Shown here one piece after another: positions 1 to 5,590 of a DNA stretch of 10,582 nt. The translations under genes were made by a program, and so were the position numbers. The notes beneath the pieces were generated by a model, which saw nothing but the letters and a program-made list of their open reading frames with translations, had not been told where the DNA came from and made no database searches. Origin of the DNA: an uncultured Centipeda sp. (GTDB taxonomy: Bacteria > Bacillota > Negativicutes > Selenomonadales > Selenomonadaceae). How positions within the stretch are numbered: the first letter of the stretch is position 1; each line of letters opens with the position of its first letter. Location of the stretch: positions 1-10,582 of the forward strand of contig CALALM010000303.1 in the NCBI GenBank assembly GCA_937925565.1. Direction: 5' to 3'.

Positions 1-48
1 GTTCCACTCGGCGCGGTCGGGTGCGGGGTTCTTGCTTTTCTCTGTCAT
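1..48 (-). CDS. Start of an unidentified protein, cut by the window edge
   Basis: Only 16 codons are visible (MTEKSKNPAPDRAEWN), so no family can be named. The start is supported by a good ribosome site, GGAAAGGA, whose 3' end lies about 8 bases before the ATG at 48. Charged and polar residues suggest a cytoplasmic protein. The same frame stays open upstream of this ATG for more than 40 codons, so a longer N-terminus cannot be excluded, but no upstream start in that frame has an equally good ribosome site. It lies about 20 bases after the stop (71 to 69) of a small disrupted ORF and would probably be co-transcribed with it. Confidence 0.5.
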   Translation of the reverse strand, partial: MTEKSKNPAPDRAEWN

Positions 49-68
49 GTGAATATTCCTTTCCAAAA

Positions 69-172
69 TCAACAACGTTTGAGCACAATATCGTCGAGTG
101 CAACGCGCGGACGCAACAGCGGCGACTGAAGCGGATGCTCCGCCGCCGCTCCAGTATCTCTTCAAAGTCCAT
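69..172 (-). pseudogene. Small ORF, probably frame-disrupted, function unknown
   Basis: From an ATG at 172 the frame reads MDFEEILERRRSIRF and is preceded by a strong ribosome site (AAGGGAAGGA). The opening loosely resembles the N-terminus of nitroreductase-like proteins, but that is too short to assign. After residue 15 this frame turns Cys- and Arg-rich and looks non-coding. A -1 shift at that point gives QSPLLRPRVALDDIVLKRC and a TGA at 71 to 69, just before the next ribosome site. Adding one C (TTCAG to TTCCAG, near base 130) would join the two into a 34-residue protein. The first frame is also open further upstream (ATGs at about 247 and 286), with charged sequence such as PPPQRERRLERGNGTEEGKE, so the protein may be longer. 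This could be a real small gene with a sequencing error, a decayed gene, or chance. Confidence 0.3.
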
Positions 173-266
173 ATCATTTTCCTTCCCTTCCTCGGTTCCA
201 TTCCCACGCTCAAGGCGTCTCTCCCGCTGCGGCGGTGGAGACATTTGGCAAGAGGTGCGCGGCAAG

Positions 267-292
267 TGATACATTTACGGATAAATGTATCA
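267..292. promoter_or_regulatory. 26-bp palindrome, possible operator or hairpin
   Basis: TGATACATTTA (267 to 277) and TAAATGTATCA (282 to 292) are perfect 11-base inverted repeats around CGGA. The site begins about 10 bases after the terminator of the RNA candidate on the minus strand and precedes the leftmost minus-strand ORFs. That position suits an operator for their promoter, or a second hairpin of the upstream transcript. Its AT-rich arms contrast with the GC-rich surroundings and no T-run follows it, so a terminator role is less likely. The cognate regulator is unknown. Confidence 0.45.
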
Positions 293-297
293 GACAG

Positions 298-320
298 AAA
301 AAGACGCCCCGAAGGGCGTC
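298..320 (-). terminator. Intrinsic terminator of the RNA candidate
   Basis: Read on the minus strand, GACGCCC-TTCG-GGGCGTC (320 to 303) forms a seven-base-pair GC-rich stem closed by a UUCG tetraloop and followed at once by TTTTTCTG. This is a textbook Rho-independent terminator. It starts nine bases after the closing stem of the RNA candidate and is the first strong terminator downstream of ppx. Confidence 0.88.
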
Positions 321-438
321 CTCTTGGCGAGATTCTTTGGCAGGCGTGCCATTCCCCTGCATCTCTCGGGTTTCCCCTGTCCATACCAGCGGCGTGTGGT
401 TGACACGAAATTTACCACCTCAAAGAATCTCTATCCTT
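298..438 (-). ncRNA. Structured RNA candidate, about 140 nt, family unknown
   Basis: The predicted transcript starts about seven bases after a TATAAT box and ends at the UUCG terminator. Its ends pair perfectly over 11 bases: GAGATTCTTTG (431 to 421) with CAAAGAATCTC (339 to 329). Inside are GTGGT (418 to 414) pairing with ACCAC (400 to 396), a GGG-GAAA-CCC hairpin near 376 to 368 and a GCAGG/CCTGC pairing (360 to 340). CGTGTCA (407 to 401), in the loop of the GTGGT hairpin, is complementary over seven bases (one G-U) to TGGCACG (351 to 345). That would be a pseudoknot, or one arm of an alternative long rod. No frame encodes a convincing protein. It lacks the SRP RNA tip signature, is shorter than usual 6S RNA and matched no riboswitch consensus I could recall. 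It may be an independent small RNA or the leader of the leftmost genes. Confidence 0.55.
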
Positions 439-444
439 ACTTTT

Positions 445-474
445 ATTATACGTCAGTGTCTATACGGCTGTAAA
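445..474 (-). promoter_or_regulatory. Promoter of the structured RNA candidate
   Basis: On the minus strand TTTACA (474 to 469) is followed 18 bases later by a perfect TATAAT (450 to 445). The predicted start is near 438, directly before the RNA closing stem. The -10 box overlaps the TAA stop (448 to 446) of the intact version of the PBECR2 gene, and the -35 box lies inside its last codons, so the promoter is embedded in a coding end. Part of this match could be chance. Confidence 0.6.
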
Positions 475-834
475 GCACTTTTTTATTCCGTAAATATTTA
501 TTCCATTTCTTCTCACTGATTTTTAGAAATGTAATAACCGAATTGGAATACCCTTGTGGATCAACAGATGTCACAAGCCGAAAATCAGTTGAAAGCGAAC
601 GTCATCCACCTCAAATGTCTTGAGTACAAATGCCGTATGCGGATGATTAGCCTCCAGAATATAATCCGGCTGCATGAGCATATGCGGAATATACGCCGCA
701 TATCGCTCATAATCCTGCGGATGACGCTCTTTCACATGCGCAATTTGCGTATCCGTTATAATAACTTCATCCGTCACAATATGAGGATTTACGACAGAAT
801 AGATCGTACGATCAATTTTACAAATAACATGCAC
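446..834 (-). pseudogene. PBECR2-family putative nuclease, broken by a one-base frameshift
   Basis: The first frame gives 87 residues from a GTG at 834 and contains TDEVIITDTQIAHVKERHP and DYERYAAYIPHMLMQPDYI, the N-terminal pattern I know from PBECR2 proteins (Barnase-EndoU-ColicinE5/D-RelE-like fold, predicted RNases). It stops early at a TGA (573 to 571). The family's C-terminal part continues in the next frame, 571 to 446: TSVDPQGYSNSVITFLKI, then SEKKWNKYLRNKKVLYSR, ending in TAA. Adding one C near 577 to 580 (TTCGG to TTCCGG) restores a 129-residue protein of normal family length. The GTG lies five bases after the ppx stop, with its ribosome site (AGGGGA) inside the last ppx codons, so it is co-transcribed with ppx. 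Either the gene is inactivated or the base call is wrong. Family assignment is from memory of the motif. Confidence 0.78.
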
Positions 835-839
835 GCGAT

Positions 840-1757
840 TTATTGTCCCCTATCACAGCCGATAATCTCCTTCCATATATACCCTTCTCTAACGCCCGAG
901 TCGCTGTAGAGGATATCCTCTGCATCGAACGTCTCAGCGAGGACGGAGGCGATGATCATGCCGGGGACGATATTGTGGAGGCGGTCGGGGGCGGAACGCA
1001 GGAGGATGGCAGTATCACGCTCGCTGAGTTTCCTCCCGCTGCCGAACAGGTCAATCATCGCGGGCAGATGCACCGTGCGCAGGAGCCGTGGCGTTTCATC
1101 GGGATAAAGGAGGCGGTGCATGCGGCTCGCACTACTGAGTACCCCACCCATGCCGACCATGTGACGGGCGCGCAGCGCACGTACATCGAACGCATCCTCC
1201 AAAACCGCCTCGACTGCCGCGCGGATCGCCGCGCACTCATCGGGCGTCGGGAGCAGCCCCGCAACGTGCGCTTTGGTCATCGCGAGCGAGCCGAGGGGCA
1301 GGCTCCAACGCCCCCGCATTTCGTGACCGATATAGTGAATGATCTCGGTGCTGCCGCCGCCGATGTCCGCCATGATGCCGTCTGCGTGTGCGATGCTCTG
1401 CGTCGCACCGATGAAGTCGTATGCCGCCTCCTCATCGCCGCTGATGACGCGGATAGGAACCCCCGTGCGGCGCGTGATCTCCTCCACGGCGGCGCGACTG
1501 TTCGTCGCGGAGCGCAATGCCGCCGTCGTAAAGGCATGGACGTGTGCGATGCCGAATGTTTCGATAAAATCCGTAAACCCGCGCAGGATCTTGACGGTCT
1601 TTTCGATGCCCTCGCGCACAAGCCGCCCCTTATCAAGGTAGCCCGCGAGTCCGACGGTGTGCTTGCGCTTGAGGAGTAGGTCGAACGTCCGCCCCTCGAT
1701 CTGATAGACCGCCATGCGGATGGTGTTCGAGCCGATGTCGATGATCGCGTGCAGCAT
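840..1757 (-). CDS. ppx: Ppx/GppA-family phosphatase (exopolyphosphatase or pppGpp phosphatase)
   Basis: This 305-residue protein belongs to the ASKHA-fold Ppx/GppA phosphatases, which release phosphate from polyphosphate ends or convert pppGpp to ppGpp. Visible motifs are DIGSNT (7 to 12, phosphate-binding loop 1), TTAALRSATN (77 to 86), ISGDEEA (105 to 111, with the acidic residues expected at the catalytic Glu), DIGGGSTE (131 to 138, second phosphate loop) and YSDSGVREGY (284 to 293). The length matches the short two-domain class and lacks the C-terminal HD-like region of the roughly 500-residue E. coli enzymes. Sequence alone does not decide between polyphosphate and pppGpp. The ATG follows the stop of the threonine-synthase-like gene by three bases, which suggests translational coupling; the ribosome site (AAGCGG) is weak. 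The TAA is five bases before the PBECR2-family gene. Confidence 0.9.
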   Translation of the reverse strand: MLHAIIDIGSNTIRMAVYQIEGRTFDLLLKRKHTVGLAGYLDKGRLVREGIEKTVKILRGFTDFIETFGIAHVHAFTTAALRSATNSRAAVEEITRRTGVPIRVISGDEEAAYDFIGATQSIAHADGIMADIGGGSTEIIHYIGHEMRGRWSLPLGSLAMTKAHVAGLLPTPDECAAIRAAVEAVLEDAFDVRALRARHMVGMGGVLSSASRMHRLLYPDETPRLLRTVHLPAMIDLFGSGRKLSERDTAILLRSAPDRLHNIVPGMIIASVLAETFDAEDILYSDSGVREGYIWKEIIGCDRGQ

Positions 1758-1760
1758 AGG

Positions 1761-2762
1761 CTACCGCTTCAGCCCGCTGCCGGGCACGGGGATGATGACG
1801 CGATAGTTGTCGGGCATGCCGTCCGCGAAAAAGGAGCGCGCACCCGCAAGCCCCGCCGCCGCCGTGAGCTCGGCATAGATACCGCGGCGATTGAGTGCCT
1901 TTGCCGCCTTGAGGATGTCGCTGTCCTCGACAGCAACGGCATCGCCGCCGCTGCGGCGCAAGGCTTTCAGGATATCCTCCATGCGCGGCGGTGCGCTCAC
2001 GCGAATGGTCTCCGCGATAGTGTTCTTGTGCGGGGTCTCGGGCAGATCATGGAACGCCTCGACAACCGGCGCGCATTTCGTGCTCTGCACGCCGACGAAA
2101 TGCGGCAGGCGACCGATCTCGGCAAAGCCCTGATAGAGTCCGAGGAGGAGCGATCCGTTGCCGATCGGAACGAAAATGTAGTCGGGTACGCTATCGTTCA
2201 GCTGGTGATAGATCTCCTGCGCCATGCTCTTGATGCCGTCGGCGAAGAGTGGGTTGTAGACGTGGGAGGCATAGTAGTCGCTGCCGAGCTCCGCACGCAG
2301 GGTGCTGCTCGCGTTCATCCGCCCGTTCGGCACGCGCACGACCTCCGCGCCGTACGCCGTGATCTGCCTCACGCGCTCACCGGAGATGTCGTCGGGCACG
2401 TAGACCCTGCACGCCATGCCCGCCGCCGCCGCGTATGCCGCAACCGCCGCGCCCGCGTTGCCTGCCGAGTCCACGGCGACGTGGTCGATGCCGAGGTGGA
2501 GAAGTTCGCCGATGAGGCGCTTTGCCCCGCGATCCTTGAACGATCCAGTCGGCTGGCGATCCTCCATCTTGAAGTAGTATCTGCAGCCGTCGACGACGAG
2601 CGGCAAAAGAGGCGTCTCGATCTCGCCGAGCGTCACCGCCTCATGGCGATCCTCCGCGTCCATTGCGCTCTGATACAGACGAAAAAGCCCACCGCATTCA
2701 CACGCGTAGGCGTGCGTTGCGACGGGATATTCCTTTTTGCAGCGCTCACAGTAGAAGTGCAT
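1761..2762 (-). CDS. Threonine-synthase-like PLP-dependent enzyme
   Basis: The 333-residue protein has the fold-type II PLP enzyme pattern of the threonine synthase/threonine dehydratase group. An N-terminal zinc ribbon is suggested by CERC (5 to 8) and CEC (21 to 23). The PLP lysine is K76 in TGSFKDRGA, the substrate-carboxylate loop is SAGNAGAA (99 to 106) and the cofactor-phosphate loop is GNGSLLLG (201 to 208). The last differs from the usual GGGG-type loop, and at 333 residues the protein is shorter than many threonine synthases. A threonine synthase (O-phosphohomoserine to threonine) is the leading guess; a related lyase is possible, because there are no hom or thrB neighbours. The start has a strong ribosome site, GAGGAGG, seven bases upstream. 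It forms a tight two-gene unit with ppx (three-base gap). Confidence 0.8.
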   Translation of the reverse strand: MHFYCERCKKEYPVATHAYACECGGLFRLYQSAMDAEDRHEAVTLGEIETPLLPLVVDGCRYYFKMEDRQPTGSFKDRGAKRLIGELLHLGIDHVAVDSAGNAGAAVAAYAAAAGMACRVYVPDDISGERVRQITAYGAEVVRVPNGRMNASSTLRAELGSDYYASHVYNPLFADGIKSMAQEIYHQLNDSVPDYIFVPIGNGSLLLGLYQGFAEIGRLPHFVGVQSTKCAPVVEAFHDLPETPHKNTIAETIRVSAPPRMEDILKALRRSGGDAVAVEDSDILKAAKALNRRGIYAELTAAAGLAGARSFFADGMPDNYRVIIPVPGSGLKR

Positions 2763-2918
2763 GATGGATCCTCCTCTTGAACGTATGAAATCACATCTTT
2801 AGTTAGCCGCAAGCTCCACGCGAACGCCTCGTTACGCATACGATCACGTGCTTGTATGCTCAAATACCGACGGACTTCTTAAGGAATCCGCCGGGGCATA
2901 CCGCACGTTAAGATCCGC
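2763..2918 (-). repeat. Intergenic stretch rich in inverted repeats
   Basis: The 156 bases between the transferase gene and the PLP enzyme gene encode nothing convincing. They hold a GC-rich hairpin at 2867 to 2894, an interrupted palindrome GCATAC-3-CACGTG-3-GTATGC at 2836 to 2859, and a second copy of the half motif GCATAC..CACGT at about 2896 to 2908. On the minus strand TTGAGC (2863 to 2858) and TATGCG (2840 to 2835) are 17 bases apart, a weak promoter match whose spacer is the palindrome. The density of dyads suggests a dispersed REP-like repeat or a structured leader for the PLP enzyme gene. Confidence 0.45.
2867..2894 (-). terminator. Hairpin, probable weak terminator of the transferase gene
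   Basis: On the minus strand CCGGCGGA (2894 to 2887) pairs with TCCGTCGG (2874 to 2867), eight pairs including one G-U, and the stem can extend inward through TTC/GAA with one bulge. It lies about 25 bases after the stop of the phosphoethanolamine transferase gene. Only TATTTG follows, so termination would be inefficient. It may instead be part of the repeat-rich element in this gap. Confidence 0.4.
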
Positions 2919-4775
2919 TTAGGGGCTTTGCGCCGCTTCTCCATGTACGTCCACGACATCATCCGTCGTGTCCTCCGTCAGCGCGTGGTTGCCGAACATC
3001 GTCGTCAGCGTCTCGCGCGTGAATCCGTAGGAGGGACTCGAGAAATCCTGCCGCGGGTCGTAGCGGTTCGACGGAGCGCCGAGGAGTCCGCAGACGGTAT
3101 CATACATCATATCGTTCGTAAAATACGCGTCCTTCCGTGCGGCAAGGGTCGCCGCCCGCTGCGGCAGCGCCGCGCGGTACTCCGGCGAGAGATAGATGAA
3201 GAATGGGATGCGCACCATATCGAAGCTGAACACGTCGGGATTGTGCGAGATCTTGAGATTCTCTCCGTGATCGGAGAAATAAACCATCGCGCGGAGGTTC
3301 AGGTTCTTCTCCGCATAGGAAAAGATCTCCGCAAGAATGTGATCGGTATAGAGAATGCTGTTCGCATAGGACGGTGCGCTCGTCATCGCGGACTCTCCGT
3401 CTGCGGCGACGAACTTCGCCCACTCGTCGGGATAGCGGTTGTTGTAGTAGATATGGCTGCCCATCAGATGCAGCACGATGAAGTTGTTCACGTTCGGGTC
3501 AATGCGTGTGAGGTACGGGAGCAGGCTCTCGTCAAACTTTGTCGTAAAGGTGTACGAGTCGTCCGTCCACTCCGCCACATCCGCCGTCTTTGCGACCATC
3601 GTGATCGCACTGTCGAACTGCCCGTAGCGCCCCTGGTTGCTGAACCAGTACGTATGATAGCCGATCTTTTTCGCCACATCGAGCAGGGAGGCCGACTCGA
3701 AAAACTCCTTGTCGTTGTACTGACTCTTCTCCGTGAGTGCGCGTTCGAGCACGGGCACCGTCTGCGTCCACGAGGAGTATGTATTGCGGTAGACGAGGAA
3801 GCCGTCGCGCTCCGCCGCCATCTGCTCCATCCACGGCGTATTTTCATACGGGAACGACGGCGTATAGTAGTGCATATAGTTGCGTGATGCCGACTCCCCG
3901 ATGACGAAGATCACCGTCCCCGGCGCACGCGCAGCAAGTGTATTCTCCATATCAATGATGAGCGACGCATATCTCTCGTCCTGATTCAGTCCATACGACT
4001 GCGTCTCCTCAACATAGGTCGTTACGTCCTTATAGAGTCCCGCGATCGAGCTCTCCGGGATGAGGGCGATATGCACACCCGCCGCAACGCACATGACGAG
4101 GACGAGGCTGCCCATCCGCGAGCCCTCCGCGTTCGGGTAGATACGTCGTGCAAACACGAGATAGCTGCGATACGATAGATAGACAAAGAGCAGCAGGAGA
4201 AAAACAACAAACAGTGCGGGCAAAACGCCCACCGTCGACTCGATGTAGTCCCCCGCCTCGTGCCAGTTTGTGAGGTAGAGCGCCATGAGGGACGCGGGAC
4301 TCAGTGCGTGCCAGACCGTCATATAATAGGCGATCTGCATGAGCGGGATGAGCGACATGAGGAAGCCGAGCACGGCGAGCAGCGCCGCCGTCAGCCGTTG
4401 GTACCCGAGGTGAAAGAGGACGCCGCCGAGCGCTGCGAGCACGAGGATATGTGCCGTCCCAATCAGAAAGTCAAAGAAAATCAGCGAGCAGTACCAGTCC
4501 CGCGCATACGTCCACGTATAGAGGAGCGGAAAGGTCAGACACCAGAGCAGCCCCGGCACCATCGCCCCGACCATGCCGCACGAAAAGAACGGAACGCCCG
4601 TCCCGTACTGCATGAGCATGAGGATGCCAAGCACAGGAACGAGCGCGGGAAGAAAATACGCCGCGCCCATGTCCTGCCCCATATTGATATAGCACGCGAC
4701 GAGCGTCAGGAAATACGCTCCCGCCGCCGCTGCATAGCGGATCCATTCATTTGCCCGCTCCGTCGATAACTTCAT
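2919..4775 (-). CDS. Phosphoethanolamine transferase of the sulfatase fold
   Basis: This is a 618-residue inner-membrane enzyme. About six or seven hydrophobic segments lie in residues 13 to 242 (clear ones near 15 to 31, 38 to 57, 96 to 122, 130 to 152, 183 to 206 and 222 to 240). An extracytoplasmic alkaline-phosphatase-like domain follows from about 286. Catalytic signatures are VIGESASRNY (291 to 300, with the metal and Ser/Thr nucleophile region), HLMGSH (436 to 441), SDHGEN (501 to 506) and H511. EptA/CptA/OpgE-type enzymes with this layout move phosphoethanolamine from phosphatidylethanolamine to lipid A, core sugar or glucan. The target here is unknown; LPS is likely in a diderm Negativicute. 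Lipoteichoic-acid synthase is an alternative but fits less well. The gene begins 11 bases after the 3D-domain gene, with a poor ribosome site, so it is probably translated from that operon. Confidence 0.82.
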   Translation of the reverse strand: MKLSTERANEWIRYAAAAGAYFLTLVACYINMGQDMGAAYFLPALVPVLGILMLMQYGTGVPFFSCGMVGAMVPGLLWCLTFPLLYTWTYARDWYCSLIFFDFLIGTAHILVLAALGGVLFHLGYQRLTAALLAVLGFLMSLIPLMQIAYYMTVWHALSPASLMALYLTNWHEAGDYIESTVGVLPALFVVFLLLLFVYLSYRSYLVFARRIYPNAEGSRMGSLVLVMCVAAGVHIALIPESSIAGLYKDVTTYVEETQSYGLNQDERYASLIIDMENTLAARAPGTVIFVIGESASRNYMHYYTPSFPYENTPWMEQMAAERDGFLVYRNTYSSWTQTVPVLERALTEKSQYNDKEFFESASLLDVAKKIGYHTYWFSNQGRYGQFDSAITMVAKTADVAEWTDDSYTFTTKFDESLLPYLTRIDPNVNNFIVLHLMGSHIYYNNRYPDEWAKFVAADGESAMTSAPSYANSILYTDHILAEIFSYAEKNLNLRAMVYFSDHGENLKISHNPDVFSFDMVRIPFFIYLSPEYRAALPQRAATLAARKDAYFTNDMMYDTVCGLLGAPSNRYDPRQDFSSPSYGFTRETLTTMFGNHALTEDTTDDVVDVHGEAAQSP

Positions 4776-4786
4776 ATCCCGCCGTA

Positions 4787-5494
4787 CTACTCCATGATAA
4801 AGATTTCAAGATCCTGTCGCCCAAACATCAGCGCCTCTGCATGCGTATCAAATGCAATGTCAATGCGATAGCCATGAATTGCACCGCCGATATCCTCCGC
4901 AACCGCCTCACCATAGCCCGGGATAAAGACGTGTGTGCCAAGCGGGATGACCGACGGATCGACCGCAATCACGCCGCGCCGTACGGGTGTCCCCGTCGCC
5001 GTGCGGTTACCGTTGCCGGGGTCATGCGCGCTGTACGCCGTCGCGGACACGTAGACCGCGCGCCCAACGCCGCGGCTCACCTCATGTTCCCCCCGCTCCT
5101 CGGCAATCCCGAGTGCGACGGGGTCATATTCCTCCCCGCCCGAGAGCACCAGATACGTTGCCTCGCCACAGACGCCGTCCACCGTGAGCCCATGTGCGGT
5201 CTGACAGCGCTCAATCGCCGCGCGCGTCAGGGGACCCGCAACACCGTCCGCCGCCCCCTCAAGATAGCCGCCCGCGATGAGAAGCTCCTGCACGTGCGCC
5301 ACCGCCGCACCGCGCATCCCCTCCTTCACGAGGATATGCGCCGCCTCTGCGGGCGCGTGCAGAACAAGCGGTGCGGTCACGGCAAGCGCCGTCCCCACCG
5401 CAAGCGAACTGCGGAAACGCCACAGTTCCCTATGCCGCCTTGCCCTTCGCATGAGCTTTTGCGCTGCCGAAAGAAATTTCCCTACCTGCATCAT
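4787..5494 (-). CDS. Exported peptidoglycan-binding 3D-domain protein
   Basis: This 235-residue protein has a basic N-terminus, a hydrophobic segment (about 30 to 46) and a likely signal-peptidase site near AEA-A (50 to 52). A PG_binding_1 domain spans about 57 to 118. A C-terminal 3D domain (about 148 to 235) shows the three conserved aspartates at 179 (AVDPSVIPLGT), 201 (AEDIGGAI) and 212 (RIDIAF). Such proteins (YocH/YabE-like in Firmicutes) are wall-remodelling enzymes, and the 3D barrel resembles the MltA lytic-transglycosylase core. The long basic stretch before the hydrophobic part (RRARRHRELWRFR) is unusual and could make it a membrane-anchored protein. The start follows AGGAAGGGAG by about eight bases. 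MM allows an alternative start one codon in. It is transcribed with the transferase gene, suggesting an envelope-maintenance unit. Confidence 0.88.
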   Translation of the reverse strand: MMQVGKFLSAAQKLMRRARRHRELWRFRSSLAVGTALAVTAPLVLHAPAEAAHILVKEGMRGAAVAHVQELLIAGGYLEGAADGVAGPLTRAAIERCQTAHGLTVDGVCGEATYLVLSGGEEYDPVALGIAEERGEHEVSRGVGRAVYVSATAYSAHDPGNGNRTATGTPVRRGVIAVDPSVIPLGTHVFIPGYGEAVAEDIGGAIHGYRIDIAFDTHAEALMFGRQDLEIFIME

Positions 5495-5561
5495 GATCGC
5501 GCTCCCTTCCTCTCTCTATCCTGCGCCATATGGTGCGCACAAACGGGCTATGGACAGGAAT

Positions 5562-5590
5562 ATTTTACTATAAAGCGGGATTCACGTCAA
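5562..5590 (-). promoter_or_regulatory. Promoter of the 3D-protein/transferase unit
   Basis: On the minus strand TTGACG (5590 to 5585) and TAAAAT (5567 to 5562) are separated by 17 bases, a good sigma-70-type match. The -35 box overlaps the mqnA stop codon (5589 to 5587). The predicted leader is about 60 bases long. This gives the envelope genes their own start in addition to any read-through from mqnA. Confidence 0.6.

Noticed and set aside
329..431. SRP (4.5S) RNA or 6S RNA as identity of the RNA candidate
   Set aside because: The SRP tip (GGAA loop with AGCAG-type internal loop) is absent, and the predicted transcript of about 140 nt is short for 6S RNA without a clear central bubble; family left open.
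556..909. 117-codon plus-strand open frame opposite the PBECR2-family gene
   Set aside because: Met/Ile/Arg-rich shadow; the opposite strand has the recognisable family motif in two joined frames.
843..1679. Long plus-strand open frame opposite ppx
   Set aside because: It is the mirror of a GC-rich coding gene, rich in Arg, Ala and His, with no ribosome site or family motif; the ppx frame carries all conserved motifs.
1749..2780. 343-codon plus-strand open frame opposite the PLP enzyme
   Set aside because: It has no ribosome site and low-complexity Arg/Val/Ala composition, and the minus strand has the zinc ribbon, PLP lysine and a strong ribosome site.
2836..2908. CRISPR-like repeats from the two GCATAC..CACGT copies
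   Set aside because: Only two imperfect copies in different arrangements, without uniform spacers or nearby cas genes.
2928..3887. 319-codon plus-strand open frame opposite the transferase
   Set aside because: Arg/His/Val-rich shadow frame; the sulfatase-fold motifs lie on the minus strand.
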